Positions 1 through 8,725 of a stretch of 64,000 nucleotides of DNA are shown in pieces. The DNA is taken from positions 1 through 64,000 of the forward strand of contig JAATGV010000011.1 of the NCBI GenBank assembly GCA_015654475.1, read 5' to 3'. The translations under genes and the position numbers were made by a program. The number at the start of each line of letters is the position of its first letter. Position 1 is the first letter of the stretch. Source of the stretch: Actinomycetales bacterium. GTDB taxonomy: Bacteria; Actinomycetota; Actinomycetes; Actinomycetales; Microbacteriaceae. The notes beneath the pieces were generated by a model. That model was not told where the DNA came from, searched no databases, and saw nothing but the letters and a program-made list of their open reading frames with translations.

Positions 1-1
1 C

Positions 2-2050
2 TACGGCAACCACGACACTGCTGATCGCACCGGCGAGGGTGGCCCCGCGATCAAGTACATTGTGATCCACTCCACTGAGGGCACATATTCCAGCTCAGTT
101 GACTTGGCGATGGACAAGGACTACCTCGCATGGAATTACACCCTGCGCGCCAGCGATGGCTACACTGCCCAGCACCTGGATCCGAAAGACATCGGCTGGC
201 ATGCGGGCAACTGGTACGTGAACATGCATTCGATCGGCGTCGAGCACGAGGGATTCGCCGGCACGTCCGGCTGGTTCACTGAGTCGCTGTACCGCAACTC
301 TGCGAAGCTCGTGAAGTATTTGGCCGAAGAGTACAACATTCCTATTGACCGTGCCCACATCATCGGGCACGATCAGGTTCCCGGCGTCGCCTCGGGGTCC
401 ACGCAGAGTATGCATTGGGATCCAGGACCCTACTGGGACTGGGATCATTACTTCGAGCTCCTTGGCGCGCCATTGACTGACTCCGACGAGCTCACCAGCG
501 ATATCGCGGCTGGAGACATCGTCGCCGTTGATGCGGGGGAGAGCACGAATACGCAAACCCTCACCGGGTGCAGCTACTTAGCGGTCGAGACCCTCGAAAG
601 CACGACCGGGTGCGCGACGGATGCAGAGGTCAACTACATTGACGCGTACACGGCTCCGAGCTTGTCGGCTGACAAGGCATACGACCCGGCCCAGAAGCTG
701 AGCGGTAGCCAGGGAGTCTCGACGGTATCGTCTCGAGTCGTGTCGGGCACCAAGCTGTATGTGGCGGATGTCCAGGAAGATGCAGACGGAAACCCGACTG
801 GGTGGATTCAGACCTATTGGGCGGGCTCGGCAGTCTGGATTTACAGCCCCACGGATGCTCCAATCCTGCAGCTCACGACCGGCACCACGGTAACCAACAA
901 CGGAACCACCCCGCTATCCACCTACGGCCGCGCATATCCTGAGGCGTCGGCTTATGACGGTACGGGTGTGACGAACATCCAGACAATCTCCCCGCTTGAG
1001 TCAAGCATTGGCATCGGGCAGACCTACGTCATTAGCGCAGACGATGTGGTGACCGACTACTACAACGCACTGCTGTTCGACGAGAGCGCCCCCGGTGACC
1101 GTACAGACGTTGTGGGGAATGACGTGTACTACCAGATCTGGTTTGCACACCGTCAGTTCTTCGTGAAGGCCAGCGGCCTGACCGTGACGGATGCCGACTC
1201 GAACACGATCACAGCCGTGAACACGTCGTTGCCGAGCATTAGCGGAGGCTCTACCGAAGGAAGTACGCTGACTGCCGACCCCGGAACCTGGTCGCGCAGC
1301 AGCCTCACCGACTTCACCTACCAATGGAATCTGCAAGGTGAAGCAATCGACGGCGCAACCAGCAGCACGTTTACCACGACAGCCGATATGGTCGGCAAGC
1401 AGGTGACGGTCACGGTCACGACTGCTGATACGAGGTTCGCTGTCGTGTCGGCGACTTCGGCACCCCTCACGGTGACGAAGAAAGCGACTTCGCCTACACC
1501 TCAGTTCACTCAGGTGAAGGCCCCGGTGCTTTCGGGAATGGCAAAGGTCGGCAAGACGCTCACCACCACGACTGGGACTTGGTCGCCTGCGGGCAAGACC
1601 ACTGTGGTCTGGCTGCGTGACGGAAAGCCGATCTCGGGCGCTACTGGTACGAAGTACAAGCTCACGGCGAAGGACTACCGGAAGAAGATCTCTGTGAAGA
1701 TCACCGTCTCGAAGTCCGGATATGTCACTAAGACCGCCACAACCGCCGCGAAGAAGGTGGCCCTCGGCGACAAGCTGAAGGCCAAGAAGTCGCTCAAAAT
1801 CGTTGGCACGAAGAAGGTCGGCAAGACCCTCAAGGTCACGCTCAAGAAGTCGAGCTTCTCGCCGACGGCTGACAAGTTGACCTACCAGTGGTCGATCAAC
1901 GGTAAGAAGGTCAAGGGAGCAACCAGCGCGAAGTTCACGCTAACGAAGAAAGCCAAGGGCAAGAAGGTGACTGTCGAGGTCGTCGCTAAGAAGGCTGGCT
2001 ACAGTTCGAAGACACTCACCGCAAAGGTGAAGGTGTCGAAGAAGAAGTAA
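2..2050 (+). CDS. Secreted N-acetylmuramoyl-L-alanine amidase, 5'-truncated by the window edge
   Basis: The reading frame is open from the first bases, so the start and signal peptide lie upstream. The first 145 or so residues form an Amidase_2/PGRP domain that would cut the amide bond between muramic acid and the stem peptide. Visible zinc-site motifs are IVIHSTEG, IGVEHEG, IIGHDQ and MHWDPGPYWDW. The middle part (about residues 200-300, with GTKLYVADVQ and GWIQTYW) looks like SH3-type wall-binding sequence. The C-terminal 270 residues hold three Ig-like repeats, each with a GxTL...GTWS or VGKTL pattern, ending in a very Lys-rich tail that could bind anionic wall polymers. The catalytic call is firm; the wall-binding role of the repeats is inferred. 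Confidence 0.88.
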   Translation, partial: YGNHDTADRTGEGGPAIKYIVIHSTEGTYSSSVDLAMDKDYLAWNYTLRASDGYTAQHLDPKDIGWHAGNWYVNMHSIGVEHEGFAGTSGWFTESLYRNSAKLVKYLAEEYNIPIDRAHIIGHDQVPGVASGSTQSMHWDPGPYWDWDHYFELLGAPLTDSDELTSDIAAGDIVAVDAGESTNTQTLTGCSYLAVETLESTTGCATDAEVNYIDAYTAPSLSADKAYDPAQKLSGSQGVSTVSSRVVSGTKLYVADVQEDADGNPTGWIQTYWAGSAVWIYSPTDAPILQLTTGTTVTNNGTTPLSTYGRAYPEASAYDGTGVTNIQTISPLESSIGIGQTYVISADDVVTDYYNALLFDESAPGDRTDVVGNDVYYQIWFAHRQFFVKASGLTVTDADSNTITAVNTSLPSISGGSTEGSTLTADPGTWSRSSLTDFTYQWNLQGEAIDGATSSTFTTTADMVGKQVTVTVTTADTRFAVVSATSAPLTVTKKATSPTPQFTQVKAPVLSGMAKVGKTLTTTTGTWSPAGKTTVVWLRDGKPISGATGTKYKLTAKDYRKKISVKITVSKSGYVTKTATTAAKKVALGDKLKAKKSLKIVGTKKVGKTLKVTLKKSSFSPTADKLTYQWSINGKKVKGATSAKFTLTKKAKGKKVTVEVVAKKAGYSSKTLTAKVKVSKKK

Positions 2051-2065
2051 CTACCGCCTAGACGA

Positions 2066-2095
2066 TGGGGCCCCGGGAAACCGGGGCCCCATTTT
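2066..2095 (+). terminator. Strong intrinsic terminator after the amidase gene
   Basis: A perfect 11-bp GC stem (2066-2076 with 2081-2091) closes on a GAAA tetraloop and is followed by TTTT. It starts 15 nt after the amidase stop codon. Confidence 0.9.
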
Positions 2096-2097
2096 CG

Positions 2098-2535
2098 TGC
2101 GGTGTGTTGCTGTGGTGTGTCGTTGTGGTGTGCTGCTGCGGTGTCGCTCTGTTGTCGCTGTGGTCTCGCCGCGATCGCGGCCAGGGCCTCTGCCGACCGA
2201 TCCCTCTTCACGCTCTTCCTCTTCCCCTCTTCCTCCTTCTGCTGCCGCTCCTCTTTTCCTTCCCTCTTCACTCTTTCTCTCCTTTCTCTTTTCCTCCTTC
2301 CTCCTTCCTTCACCCTTCACCCTTCACCCTTCACCCTTCACCCTTACTTCTCTTCTCTTCTTTTTCTCTTCTTTTCTCTTCTCTTCTCTTCTCTTCCCTT
2401 CCCTCTCTTTCTCCCTTGCTTCTGTTTCCTTACTTACTTCGCCTCTGCCTCTCTTCCTCACTCTTCTCTTCTCCCACATCCGTTCTCTCTTACCCCACAC
2501 TCCACCTCCTTTTTCCCTCTCCACATCCCCTTTCT
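2098..2535. repeat. Gene-free low-complexity tract: GT-rich block, then a long pyrimidine run
   Basis: Positions 2098-2170 are rich in GTG, TGT and GCTG. From about 2198 to 2535 the plus strand is almost all C and T, built from short units such as CTTCC, TCTCT and CTTCT. It includes five tandem copies of the 7-mer CCTTCAC at 2307-2341. The open frames crossing it encode only Ser, Leu, Phe and Pro and have no sensible start, so I do not call a gene. The base composition is unlike the rest of the window. Confidence 0.85.
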
Positions 2536-2536
2536 T

Positions 2537-2830
2537 GCAGACGCCCCCACTCGAACTTTCGGGCGTGCAAAACTGGCACGCCAGCAAGGCGGCACCCACG
2601 CCGTCGGCGCAACCCCGTCATTGTGCAGACGCCCCCACTCGGATACCTCGTCCCCTCATACGTGCGACAGCGGGGCCCCTGAACACCAGGCAACGAGATG
2701 TGGGCTCGCCACTCATGAGAGTTTCGGGTGGGAGCGTCTGCATTTCGCGGCGAGCAGGCATCTCATGGTGCGTTGCACGTGACGGGCAGTTCGCCGTCTC
2801 GCAGGATGTCACGGGATGGGGGCGTCTGCA
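2537..2830. repeat. Nested copy of dispersed inverted-repeat element A
   Basis: Two left arms (2537-2553 and 2625-2643, core GCAGACGCCCCCACTCG) and two right arms (2724-2742 and 2812-2830, core GGGxGCGTCTGC) occur in the order L-L-R-R. The inner pair spans about 119 bp, like the single copies at 26966, 41154 and 62590. The outer arms sit about 88 bp outside the inner arms on each side. The sequence between outer and inner arms is not visibly complementary apart from the arms. Confidence 0.8.
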
Positions 2831-3148
2831 GGTTAGAGGCGGGGGCATTCGCGGGCCACAACTGTGTGTAGCGTTACGGTTGCGCTGCACGGCATCGCAC
2901 AGTATCCAGCACAACACACGGCATAGCCTGCACCACTGTGGCGCGGCGCACGACTGTGCTATCTCCGCGGCACGTACTGCGCTCGCAATTGGCTGAATCC
3001 CCTACTTATGGGGGTGTCACTTCAGCTCCCCACACGGATATGTTTAGTGGGTCGGGGTAGAAATCAAAAACAACGATGAATCAAGTAATGCGTCAACAAC
3101 GGAGTTGGCGGGTTGGGGGGAGTCAGCGTCAAGGAGGGGGGATACTCG
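2831..3148. other. Upstream region of the secretion cluster, no gene seen
   Basis: No coding frame with a ribosome binding site is visible. A small hairpin (CCCC with GGGG around ACTTAT) lies near 3000-3014. The promoter for the cluster that begins at 3149 should lie here, but I see no convincing -35/-10 pair. Confidence 0.4.
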
Positions 3149-6100
3149 TTGCGTTCTTTTCCAAGAGGCCTGGCCGGGCTCGCTATCGCACTGTCCGTGC
3201 TCACAATGACAAACGCAATCGTCGTGGATACGGTCAATGCCCCTGTGGCGCAGGCAGCGCCGTTTACCCGCACGTTTCTGATCGACTCCGCCGTGTTCGG
3301 CAACGGTGTCTCGACGAATCGGCCGACCAACGTCTTCAATTCGGCCTCAGACAAAGACTTGACCGACGGAAAATGTGAGACAACCGCCGGGACGTGTACG
3401 TTGAGGGCTGCTCTCGAACAGGCCAACTATTACACGGATGGGCTGTCGACGCTCATCTCCGTCGCCTCGTCGATATCGAATGCGATCACGATCGCAGCCA
3501 ACGATGTCACTGCGAACTTCATGACAACCACACGCATCGGCTATTGGGCGTATGGCTCGTTCTTCACGATATCGGCACCCAATGTCACTCTCGACCTGAA
3601 GAGCAAAGTGTATGTATCGGCGCTGGATACCTCGCGGGCGGCGCTCTACGTCAATGGTGCCGCAGCGGTCGTGGCTGGTCTCGCACACTGGAACTCGGGC
3701 TACTCCATCATCCACGTAGGGCCGGGGGGATCCGGGTCCACCTTCACGAACCTCACCTTGGGAAATGACTCCTACTACGCGCAAAATGGGATAGTTCTCA
3801 ACGATCGTGCGGACAACGTCACGATCGAGAATTCGAGTTTCGGCGGTCTGTATACCGCGGCCAACGATCGCAATGCCTGGGTCACGACCGACTACAACGA
3901 CTACAACTTCGGCGGCCGGCTTTGGGTGACGATCTCCAACCTGACGGTGCGAAACAATACCTTCGCCAACGCTGCGAGCGGAGTGTGCAACGCGACCAGC
4001 AGCGTGGGCTGCCAGGCCAAAGGAGTCTCTGTCGAGTACAACTCGACGGTAAGCGGCTTCTCCATCCTGAACAATACGTTTACCGGCACAACGACGGCGG
4101 GCCTCCAGACCCCCATCCAGATGTATAACTCCACGGCCGCCAACACGAACCTCTCAGGCCTCGACATCAACGGAAATGTGTTCTCATCGCAGGCCACTGG
4201 CCAGGCTGAAGCGTATGCCACGATAACGCTTCCCACCGATCGCAGCTTGACCGGCGTCAACTACATTCGCAACAACCGATTCGTGGTCAACACCGCATTG
4301 GCCACGAGAACCGGTGTGGCGATCTACTGGAACTCGAACAGGACAACGGCAGACTCCAATCTGTCGATTGTGGGCAACTCGTTCGACGGTTACGGGCAGG
4401 GCACGTTCCCCACGATTCGTCTATACGAGACGGGAAACGTCACCGTCGAACAGAACACTTTCGGGTCGAGGACGATAGCGGCCAGCCAGACGGCCCTGGC
4501 CGCGGCAGACAACGCGACAAACGGCGTACTCGTCAACAACTACAACGCCAACTCGAACCGTGAGATGCAGACCTGGTATCCCACTACCGCCACCGTGTAC
4601 AACACCGCGGGCTACGCATTGGTCGGCGGCGTGCCTACGGGGGTGGCGAATCCGGCCAAGGAGTGCTCCGTCGACGTGACCATGGCATATCCGACGACGG
4701 GCACGAACAGACCCACTGCTGGTGCCCGAGTGGATGTCTATTTCAGTTCCAGGGCGGCCGGCACCACCATGCAGAGCGCGGAGACACTGCTCGGGTCGAC
4801 GACCGTCGGTTCAGGCGTCACCGCGAACCAGACCTTCAACTATCCTTTCGCCTCGGGACAGGGTGGGGTCATCCGCATCCAGACACAGGCGAACAACACT
4901 TCGGGTGGCAGCCAAGCGCAATCGTCGCAGTATTCGCGGTATGTGGCGGTCGACGCGAATGCCTGTGGACCGCGGATGCGCGTATTCCAGGCGGCCAGCC
5001 AGAGTGATCCGACCTACGAGAGGGACTTGCACTACACCGTGACTTCCTCCGAGCCTCTCGTGACCTCGGGGCCTGGCGCACTCACTGCCTCCGATTTTGT
5101 TATCGGCACTTCCAACTGCTCTGCGTCGTCCGTTGTGATCGAGAGCCTCACGGCCGTGAACGAAACCGAGTGGGATGTCGTCGTCACAGCGAATGACGAC
5201 TGCGTCGTCACACTCAGCCTGCCAAGCGGAGCCGTTACCGACGTCGAGTCGAATCCTTCGGTGACGAAGGCAGATGACGAGAACGGCGATGCGCTTGATC
5301 CAACCATCACCTATCTCAGCCCACTGTCGCGGTTGCCGGATTCGTTGACGGTTTATCAGGGAATCCTGCCTGGCGAGGACGTTACCGTTTCAAAAGCCAC
5401 GGTAACGACGACTGAGACCTTCGATACTTTCGATGACGACGGGAACGTGACAGGAACAATCTCCATTACATCGACCTCCGACCGCGTCCCGGCAACGGCT
5501 ACCATTTCGGTTGCCCTGGGGTTGAGCAACAGCTGGGCGGTGGTCGATCCCGTACTCGATGTTGCAACGAGTGCATCGAGCGCGTCGACTGAGATCACAA
5601 GCGCGGCCGACCTGAAGAACCAGGTACGCACCTCGGCACTCTCATACGTGGTGAGCAGCGATGACCCCAACTATGACGGCCTGCTCCTCTCTAATACGGC
5701 TGTCACCGAAAAGCCCGTCGTCATCCTTGACGTCGTGCACGGCCCGACCACAGGCGGCACCGTGGTCGGGCTCGCGGTGCAGTGGCCCGGCGGCGGTGTT
5801 GTGTCCTCCGTCACTTTCGGCGGTACGAATGGGGCGCTGAGCGGTTCAGACAGCGTCTATTCGGTGGTCTCCCCGCAGAAGACTTTCTACGCGGTCACTC
5901 CAGTCGATCTCGTCGTCCAGTTCGCCGACGGCACAGTGGTCACCGTTCCGGCAGTGTTCACCTACATTCCGCAGCCCGGCATGAGCGTAACGAAGCGGGC
6001 GTTCGCAGATGCGGGGCATACGCTCGAAATCTTCCCTGGCTCGGTTGTAGAGGCGGGAACCACCGTCTACTGGACCTATACGGTGGTCAACACGGGCGAG

Positions 6101-6223
6101 ACCACGCTGACCACATTGGCGGTGATTGACGACCAGCTTGGCGTCAACGACGTTACGTGTCCCGTCGCATCCCTCACGCATGGCGCAAGCACCGTGTGTA
6201 CTGCGAGCGGGGAGGTGGGCTAG
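3149..6223 (+). CDS. Giant secreted parallel beta-helix protein with a C-terminal DUF11-like domain
   Basis: I chose the TTG at 3149 (1024 aa) because AAGGAGGGGG lies just upstream; the frame is open further 5' but has no better site. Residues 1-36 are a Sec signal peptide ending in PVAQA-A. A CTLRAALEQAN motif near residue 90 resembles the CSLREAI-type motif found at the start of secreted beta-helix proteins. About residues 200-460 are Asn/Thr-rich, with repeated NNTF, NNRF and GNSF turns typical of a right-handed parallel beta-helix. The last 80 residues match a DUF11-like domain (SVTKRAFADAG, WTYTVVNTGETTLT, VTCPV), which stops right at CTASGEVG. No sortase signal or membrane anchor is present. 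It overlaps the next gene by one base (TAGTG), so translation is probably coupled. A surface or matrix adhesin role is inferred. Confidence 0.85.
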   Translation: MRSFPRGLAGLAIALSVLTMTNAIVVDTVNAPVAQAAPFTRTFLIDSAVFGNGVSTNRPTNVFNSASDKDLTDGKCETTAGTCTLRAALEQANYYTDGLSTLISVASSISNAITIAANDVTANFMTTTRIGYWAYGSFFTISAPNVTLDLKSKVYVSALDTSRAALYVNGAAAVVAGLAHWNSGYSIIHVGPGGSGSTFTNLTLGNDSYYAQNGIVLNDRADNVTIENSSFGGLYTAANDRNAWVTTDYNDYNFGGRLWVTISNLTVRNNTFANAASGVCNATSSVGCQAKGVSVEYNSTVSGFSILNNTFTGTTTAGLQTPIQMYNSTAANTNLSGLDINGNVFSSQATGQAEAYATITLPTDRSLTGVNYIRNNRFVVNTALATRTGVAIYWNSNRTTADSNLSIVGNSFDGYGQGTFPTIRLYETGNVTVEQNTFGSRTIAASQTALAAADNATNGVLVNNYNANSNREMQTWYPTTATVYNTAGYALVGGVPTGVANPAKECSVDVTMAYPTTGTNRPTAGARVDVYFSSRAAGTTMQSAETLLGSTTVGSGVTANQTFNYPFASGQGGVIRIQTQANNTSGGSQAQSSQYSRYVAVDANACGPRMRVFQAASQSDPTYERDLHYTVTSSEPLVTSGPGALTASDFVIGTSNCSASSVVIESLTAVNETEWDVVVTANDDCVVTLSLPSGAVTDVESNPSVTKADDENGDALDPTITYLSPLSRLPDSLTVYQGILPGEDVTVSKATVTTTETFDTFDDDGNVTGTISITSTSDRVPATATISVALGLSNSWAVVDPVLDVATSASSASTEITSAADLKNQVRTSALSYVVSSDDPNYDGLLLSNTAVTEKPVVILDVVHGPTTGGTVVGLAVQWPGGGVVSSVTFGGTNGALSGSDSVYSVVSPQKTFYAVTPVDLVVQFADGTVVTVPAVFTYIPQPGMSVTKRAFADAGHTLEIFPGSVVEAGTTVYWTYTVVNTGETTLTTLAVIDDQLGVNDVTCPVASLTHGASTVCTASGEVG

Positions 6224-6834
6224 TGCCGGCCAAATTCAGCCCCCTCACGATTGCGGTCAGCGCCGTCCTGGTGGCGGCGCTTTCCGGAGTTGGCACCACA
6301 TATGCGTTATGGAACCAGGCCCATAGCCAGACGGGCGGTGTCATCACCAACGGTGACCTCCAACTCGACAACGACGCCTTCAGCTGGCAGGAGACGACAC
6401 CAGCGAAGTCTACGAATCTTGCTTCGGGTACGACAGCGGCGAGCGTCGCGGACTTCTTGGGCGTGAATGGGGACGAAGTCGAACTGCGCTACCGTGTCAC
6501 GGCGGTTCTCACCGGCGACAATCTGCAGGCAGAGGTCAATGTGGCCTGGACGCCACCGGCCCCGACGCTGCCATCCGGTTTGAGCGTCGCCGGCTATCGC
6601 GTCTACGATGGCGAGCTGTCGCAACTCGTTCCGCTCACAGCTCTGGGAACACAGTCGCAACCTGAACCACTCGAATCCACTGGGCCCGGCGGCACAGTGA
6701 GCACCCAATTGGTCATCGCGGTCGTTGTGAGGTGGAGTGCCGCCCCCACGTACACGGGTGACTTTACAAGCACCACGGTCGCCGAGTCTTTGACCGAATT
6801 GCCCATCACGGTGACTCTCACGCAGGTGCGGTAG
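6223..6834 (+). CDS. SipW-type alternate-signal exported protein (first of three)
   Basis: The GTG start at 6223 (203 aa) overlaps the previous stop and has GGGGAGG upstream. Residues 7-25 are hydrophobic and are followed by TTYALWNQAHSQTGGVITNGDL. The ALW motif followed by a polar turn and a TGG-x-ITNG stretch is the hallmark of the alternate-signal exported families found next to SipW-like peptidases (the TasA/camelysin type in Bacillus). The remaining 170 residues look like one beta-sandwich, with no catalytic motif seen. It probably is cleaved by the peptidase encoded at 8722 and released or polymerised outside the cell; that last step is inference. Confidence 0.8.
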   Translation: MPAKFSPLTIAVSAVLVAALSGVGTTYALWNQAHSQTGGVITNGDLQLDNDAFSWQETTPAKSTNLASGTTAASVADFLGVNGDEVELRYRVTAVLTGDNLQAEVNVAWTPPAPTLPSGLSVAGYRVYDGELSQLVPLTALGTQSQPEPLESTGPGGTVSTQLVIAVVVRWSAAPTYTGDFTSTTVAESLTELPITVTLTQVR

Positions 6835-6843
6835 GGGGCGGAT

Positions 6844-7668
6844 GTGAAAGGTAACTCGACAGGCACCCGACACCACGATGCGGCGGCTGGCCCCGGCATG
6901 CAGCACCGTCGTAGCGCGCGCACCGACCGCAACGCCATTGTCACATTCATCGCGACGACCGCACTCTCGATATCGCTTGTCTTCGGCATCGGGGTTGGCG
7001 CCTGGGCCCTCTGGTCGGCCAATTTTACGGATTCGGATGTCCAAGTCGGTATCGGAGCCAAGGTAGGTTTCGCCGTGGGCCGGATCGAGGTGGCAACCAC
7101 CGAATCGGCATCGGCGACAGCGCCCGCGCAAGTGCTGAACATCCCGACACTGACATCAGAAGATGCGGAGACGCTTCTCGCCTCGACACCCGTGAATGGA
7201 GAGCGAACGCTTGCGATCCCGATTCGGGTGCAACTGCGCGCCGACGGAAACCTTGGGATCCAATACAGTGCCGAGTTGCCGAGCTTCGATAGCGGCACGG
7301 TATTCGGCGAGTCGACCATTCGCCTGTTCCCGCTTTCCTCCAACGATGACTCGGCCGCGGTAAACGCGTGCACTGCGGCAGCTGCGCCGGCTACCCAGCC
7401 GCCGACAGAAGACGTCGTCGGCATCGCCACAGGCGACACATCTCTGACGATCGCGACCGACTACTGGTGTCTCACGGTCGTCTATACCGAGGGTGGCACC
7501 TATACCAACGTCGGTGAGGCCAGTGCCTCGTCGACGGCAAGTCCCAATGCCGATCCATCGCCGACCGTCACGGTTGACCCTACCGAGATCGCAGCAAGCG
7601 ATTCCTGGCAGGCATACGTCGTCGACAGCGGGATGTATGGATGGGTCCATACCGTGACAGTGCCATAG
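6844..7668 (+). CDS. SipW-type alternate-signal exported protein (second of three)
   Basis: This protein is 274 aa from a GTG at 6844 behind TAGGGGGCG, 9 nt after the previous stop. It has an unusually long basic N-region of about 30 residues (RHHDAAAG, HRRSARTDR). A hydrophobic core follows (about residues 31-53) and then AWALWSANFTDSDVQVG, the same ALW signature as its neighbours. The rest is Thr/Ala-rich and beta-like, with two Cys pairs possible in the second half. It shares little with the first substrate beyond the signal region, so the two may be different subunits. No function beyond export can be read from the sequence. Confidence 0.75.
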   Translation: MKGNSTGTRHHDAAAGPGMQHRRSARTDRNAIVTFIATTALSISLVFGIGVGAWALWSANFTDSDVQVGIGAKVGFAVGRIEVATTESASATAPAQVLNIPTLTSEDAETLLASTPVNGERTLAIPIRVQLRADGNLGIQYSAELPSFDSGTVFGESTIRLFPLSSNDDSAAVNACTAAAAPATQPPTEDVVGIATGDTSLTIATDYWCLTVVYTEGGTYTNVGEASASSTASPNADPSPTVTVDPTEIAASDSWQAYVVDSGMYGWVHTVTVP

Positions 7669-7747
7669 GGGAGGGGGCCGAGTACACCAAAGTGACCGCA
7701 CCAATGCAGGGCCCCGAGCCAACGGGGACATGCCAACACAATCACAG

Positions 7748-7765
7748 GTTCGGCAAACGCCGAAC
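7748..7765 (+). promoter_or_regulatory. Short leader hairpin ahead of the third substrate gene
   Basis: GTTCGGC and GCCGAAC form a 7-bp stem around AAAC. It ends about 8 nt before the AGGAAGGAG ribosome binding site of the gene at 7790. It may protect or tune the message of an abundant product; this is inference. Confidence 0.35.
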
Positions 7766-7789
7766 GCAGGCTTAGGAAGGAGCCACAAC

Positions 7790-8515
7790 ATGAGCAACAA
7801 AAACGAACAGCAGGGTCGTCGCCGCCGTGGTGTCATCGCGGGCGCGATCGGAGTCAGCCTTCTCATTGGCGGCACATTCGCGCTCTGGTCGGATTCAGGT
7901 TCGCAGACTGGCGGAACCATCACGAACGGTAACCTGGACGTCGCATCCGTAGGCGATGTGAGCTATTACGATGTCTCTGCCGACCGCACCGATGTGACGG
8001 CGGCGGCGAACCCGGTCTCCGGCCTTGACGGTCACACCATCGCCGACATCGCCGCCTACAACATTGTTCCGGGCGATACGATTCAGGCGAACTACCCGTT
8101 CTCGGTCGCTCTTCTCGGTGACAACCTGGTGGCCAGCGTCGAGGTTGCCCTGCCTGCGTCTTCAACGGCCGCCACCGGGGTGAGTTTCACGGCACAGGCC
8201 TACTTCAGCAACGACGGCACCACGTGGACTTCGAACGGTTCAGAGCAAACGCTGACTGCGGGAACCGCGGCGACAGTTGATCTGGGCCGGGTCCAGGCCG
8301 CGAACCAGCTGAACGGAACGGTAGATGCTGGCTCGATACCGGTAGTCGACAATGACGTTGTGTCCCTCACCGATGCAAATGTCGTGGTCGTCGTTACCGG
8401 TGAGTTTGACCCCACGACTTCGAATCAGACAAGCGTGTTGGCGACGTCGATCCTTGGCGCGGTCACTACCAACATCGCTCAGGTACGCACCAGCGGAGTC
8501 GGGAACTTCTCGTAG
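7790..8515 (+). CDS. SipW-type alternate-signal exported protein (third of three)
   Basis: The ATG at 7790 (241 aa) is chosen for the strong AGGAAGGAG box; the frame extends further 5' without one. The N-terminus has RRRR at 10-13, a hydrophobic segment (about 14-29) and GGTFALWSDSGSQTGGTITNG, the best match in the cluster to the alternate-signal motif. The mature part is rich in Val, Thr, Asp and Ala, acidic and beta-like, as in TasA/camelysin-type proteins. The 121-bp gap before it, its own strong ribosome binding site and a hairpin after it suggest it is the most highly expressed of the three. A major fibre or matrix subunit role is inferred only. Confidence 0.8.
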   Translation: MSNKNEQQGRRRRGVIAGAIGVSLLIGGTFALWSDSGSQTGGTITNGNLDVASVGDVSYYDVSADRTDVTAAANPVSGLDGHTIADIAAYNIVPGDTIQANYPFSVALLGDNLVASVEVALPASSTAATGVSFTAQAYFSNDGTTWTSNGSEQTLTAGTAATVDLGRVQAANQLNGTVDAGSIPVVDNDVVSLTDANVVVVVTGEFDPTTSNQTSVLATSILGAVTTNIAQVRTSGVGNFS

Positions 8516-8532
8516 AACCAGCAGTTGGGTTT

Positions 8533-8573
8533 GGCCTGGGTCTCGCGAAGCCGATCGCAGCGGGACCCAGGCC
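8533..8573 (+). terminator. Hairpin between the substrate genes and the peptidase gene
   Basis: GGCCTGGGTC (8533-8542) pairs perfectly with GACCCAGGCC (8564-8573). No T-run follows, so it may attenuate transcription or stabilise the upstream mRNA rather than end it fully. That would keep peptidase levels below substrate levels. Confidence 0.5.
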
Positions 8574-8611
8574 GAGGCCCGCGTATCTAGGTGGCGTGAA
8601 TAGGCGTGGTC

Positions 8612-8725
8612 ATGGATAGCGCAAATATGCAGCAGCATGTAGCAACGCACGGTGTGCCAACGCACAATGTGCGTGTACTGGACGACGCATACCTGGATGA
8701 GATGAGCAGCGGGAGGGCGGGATGA
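8612..8725 (+). CDS. Possible 37-aa leader ORF overlapping the peptidase start
   Basis: An ATG at 8612 opens a 37-codon frame (MDSANMQQHV...) whose TGA overlaps the ATG of the signal peptidase gene (ATGA). The overlap would couple translation. The frame has no clear ribosome binding site and no recognisable product. It could equally be chance in a high-GC spacer. Confidence 0.3.
   Translation: MDSANMQQHVATHGVPTHNVRVLDDAYLDEMSSGRAG

Noticed and set aside
2065-2996. Overlapping long frames (200-300 codons) in all three plus-strand frames
   Set aside because: They arise because the C/T-rich strand lacks stop codons. Their products are Ser/Leu/Phe/Pro runs without starts or domains.
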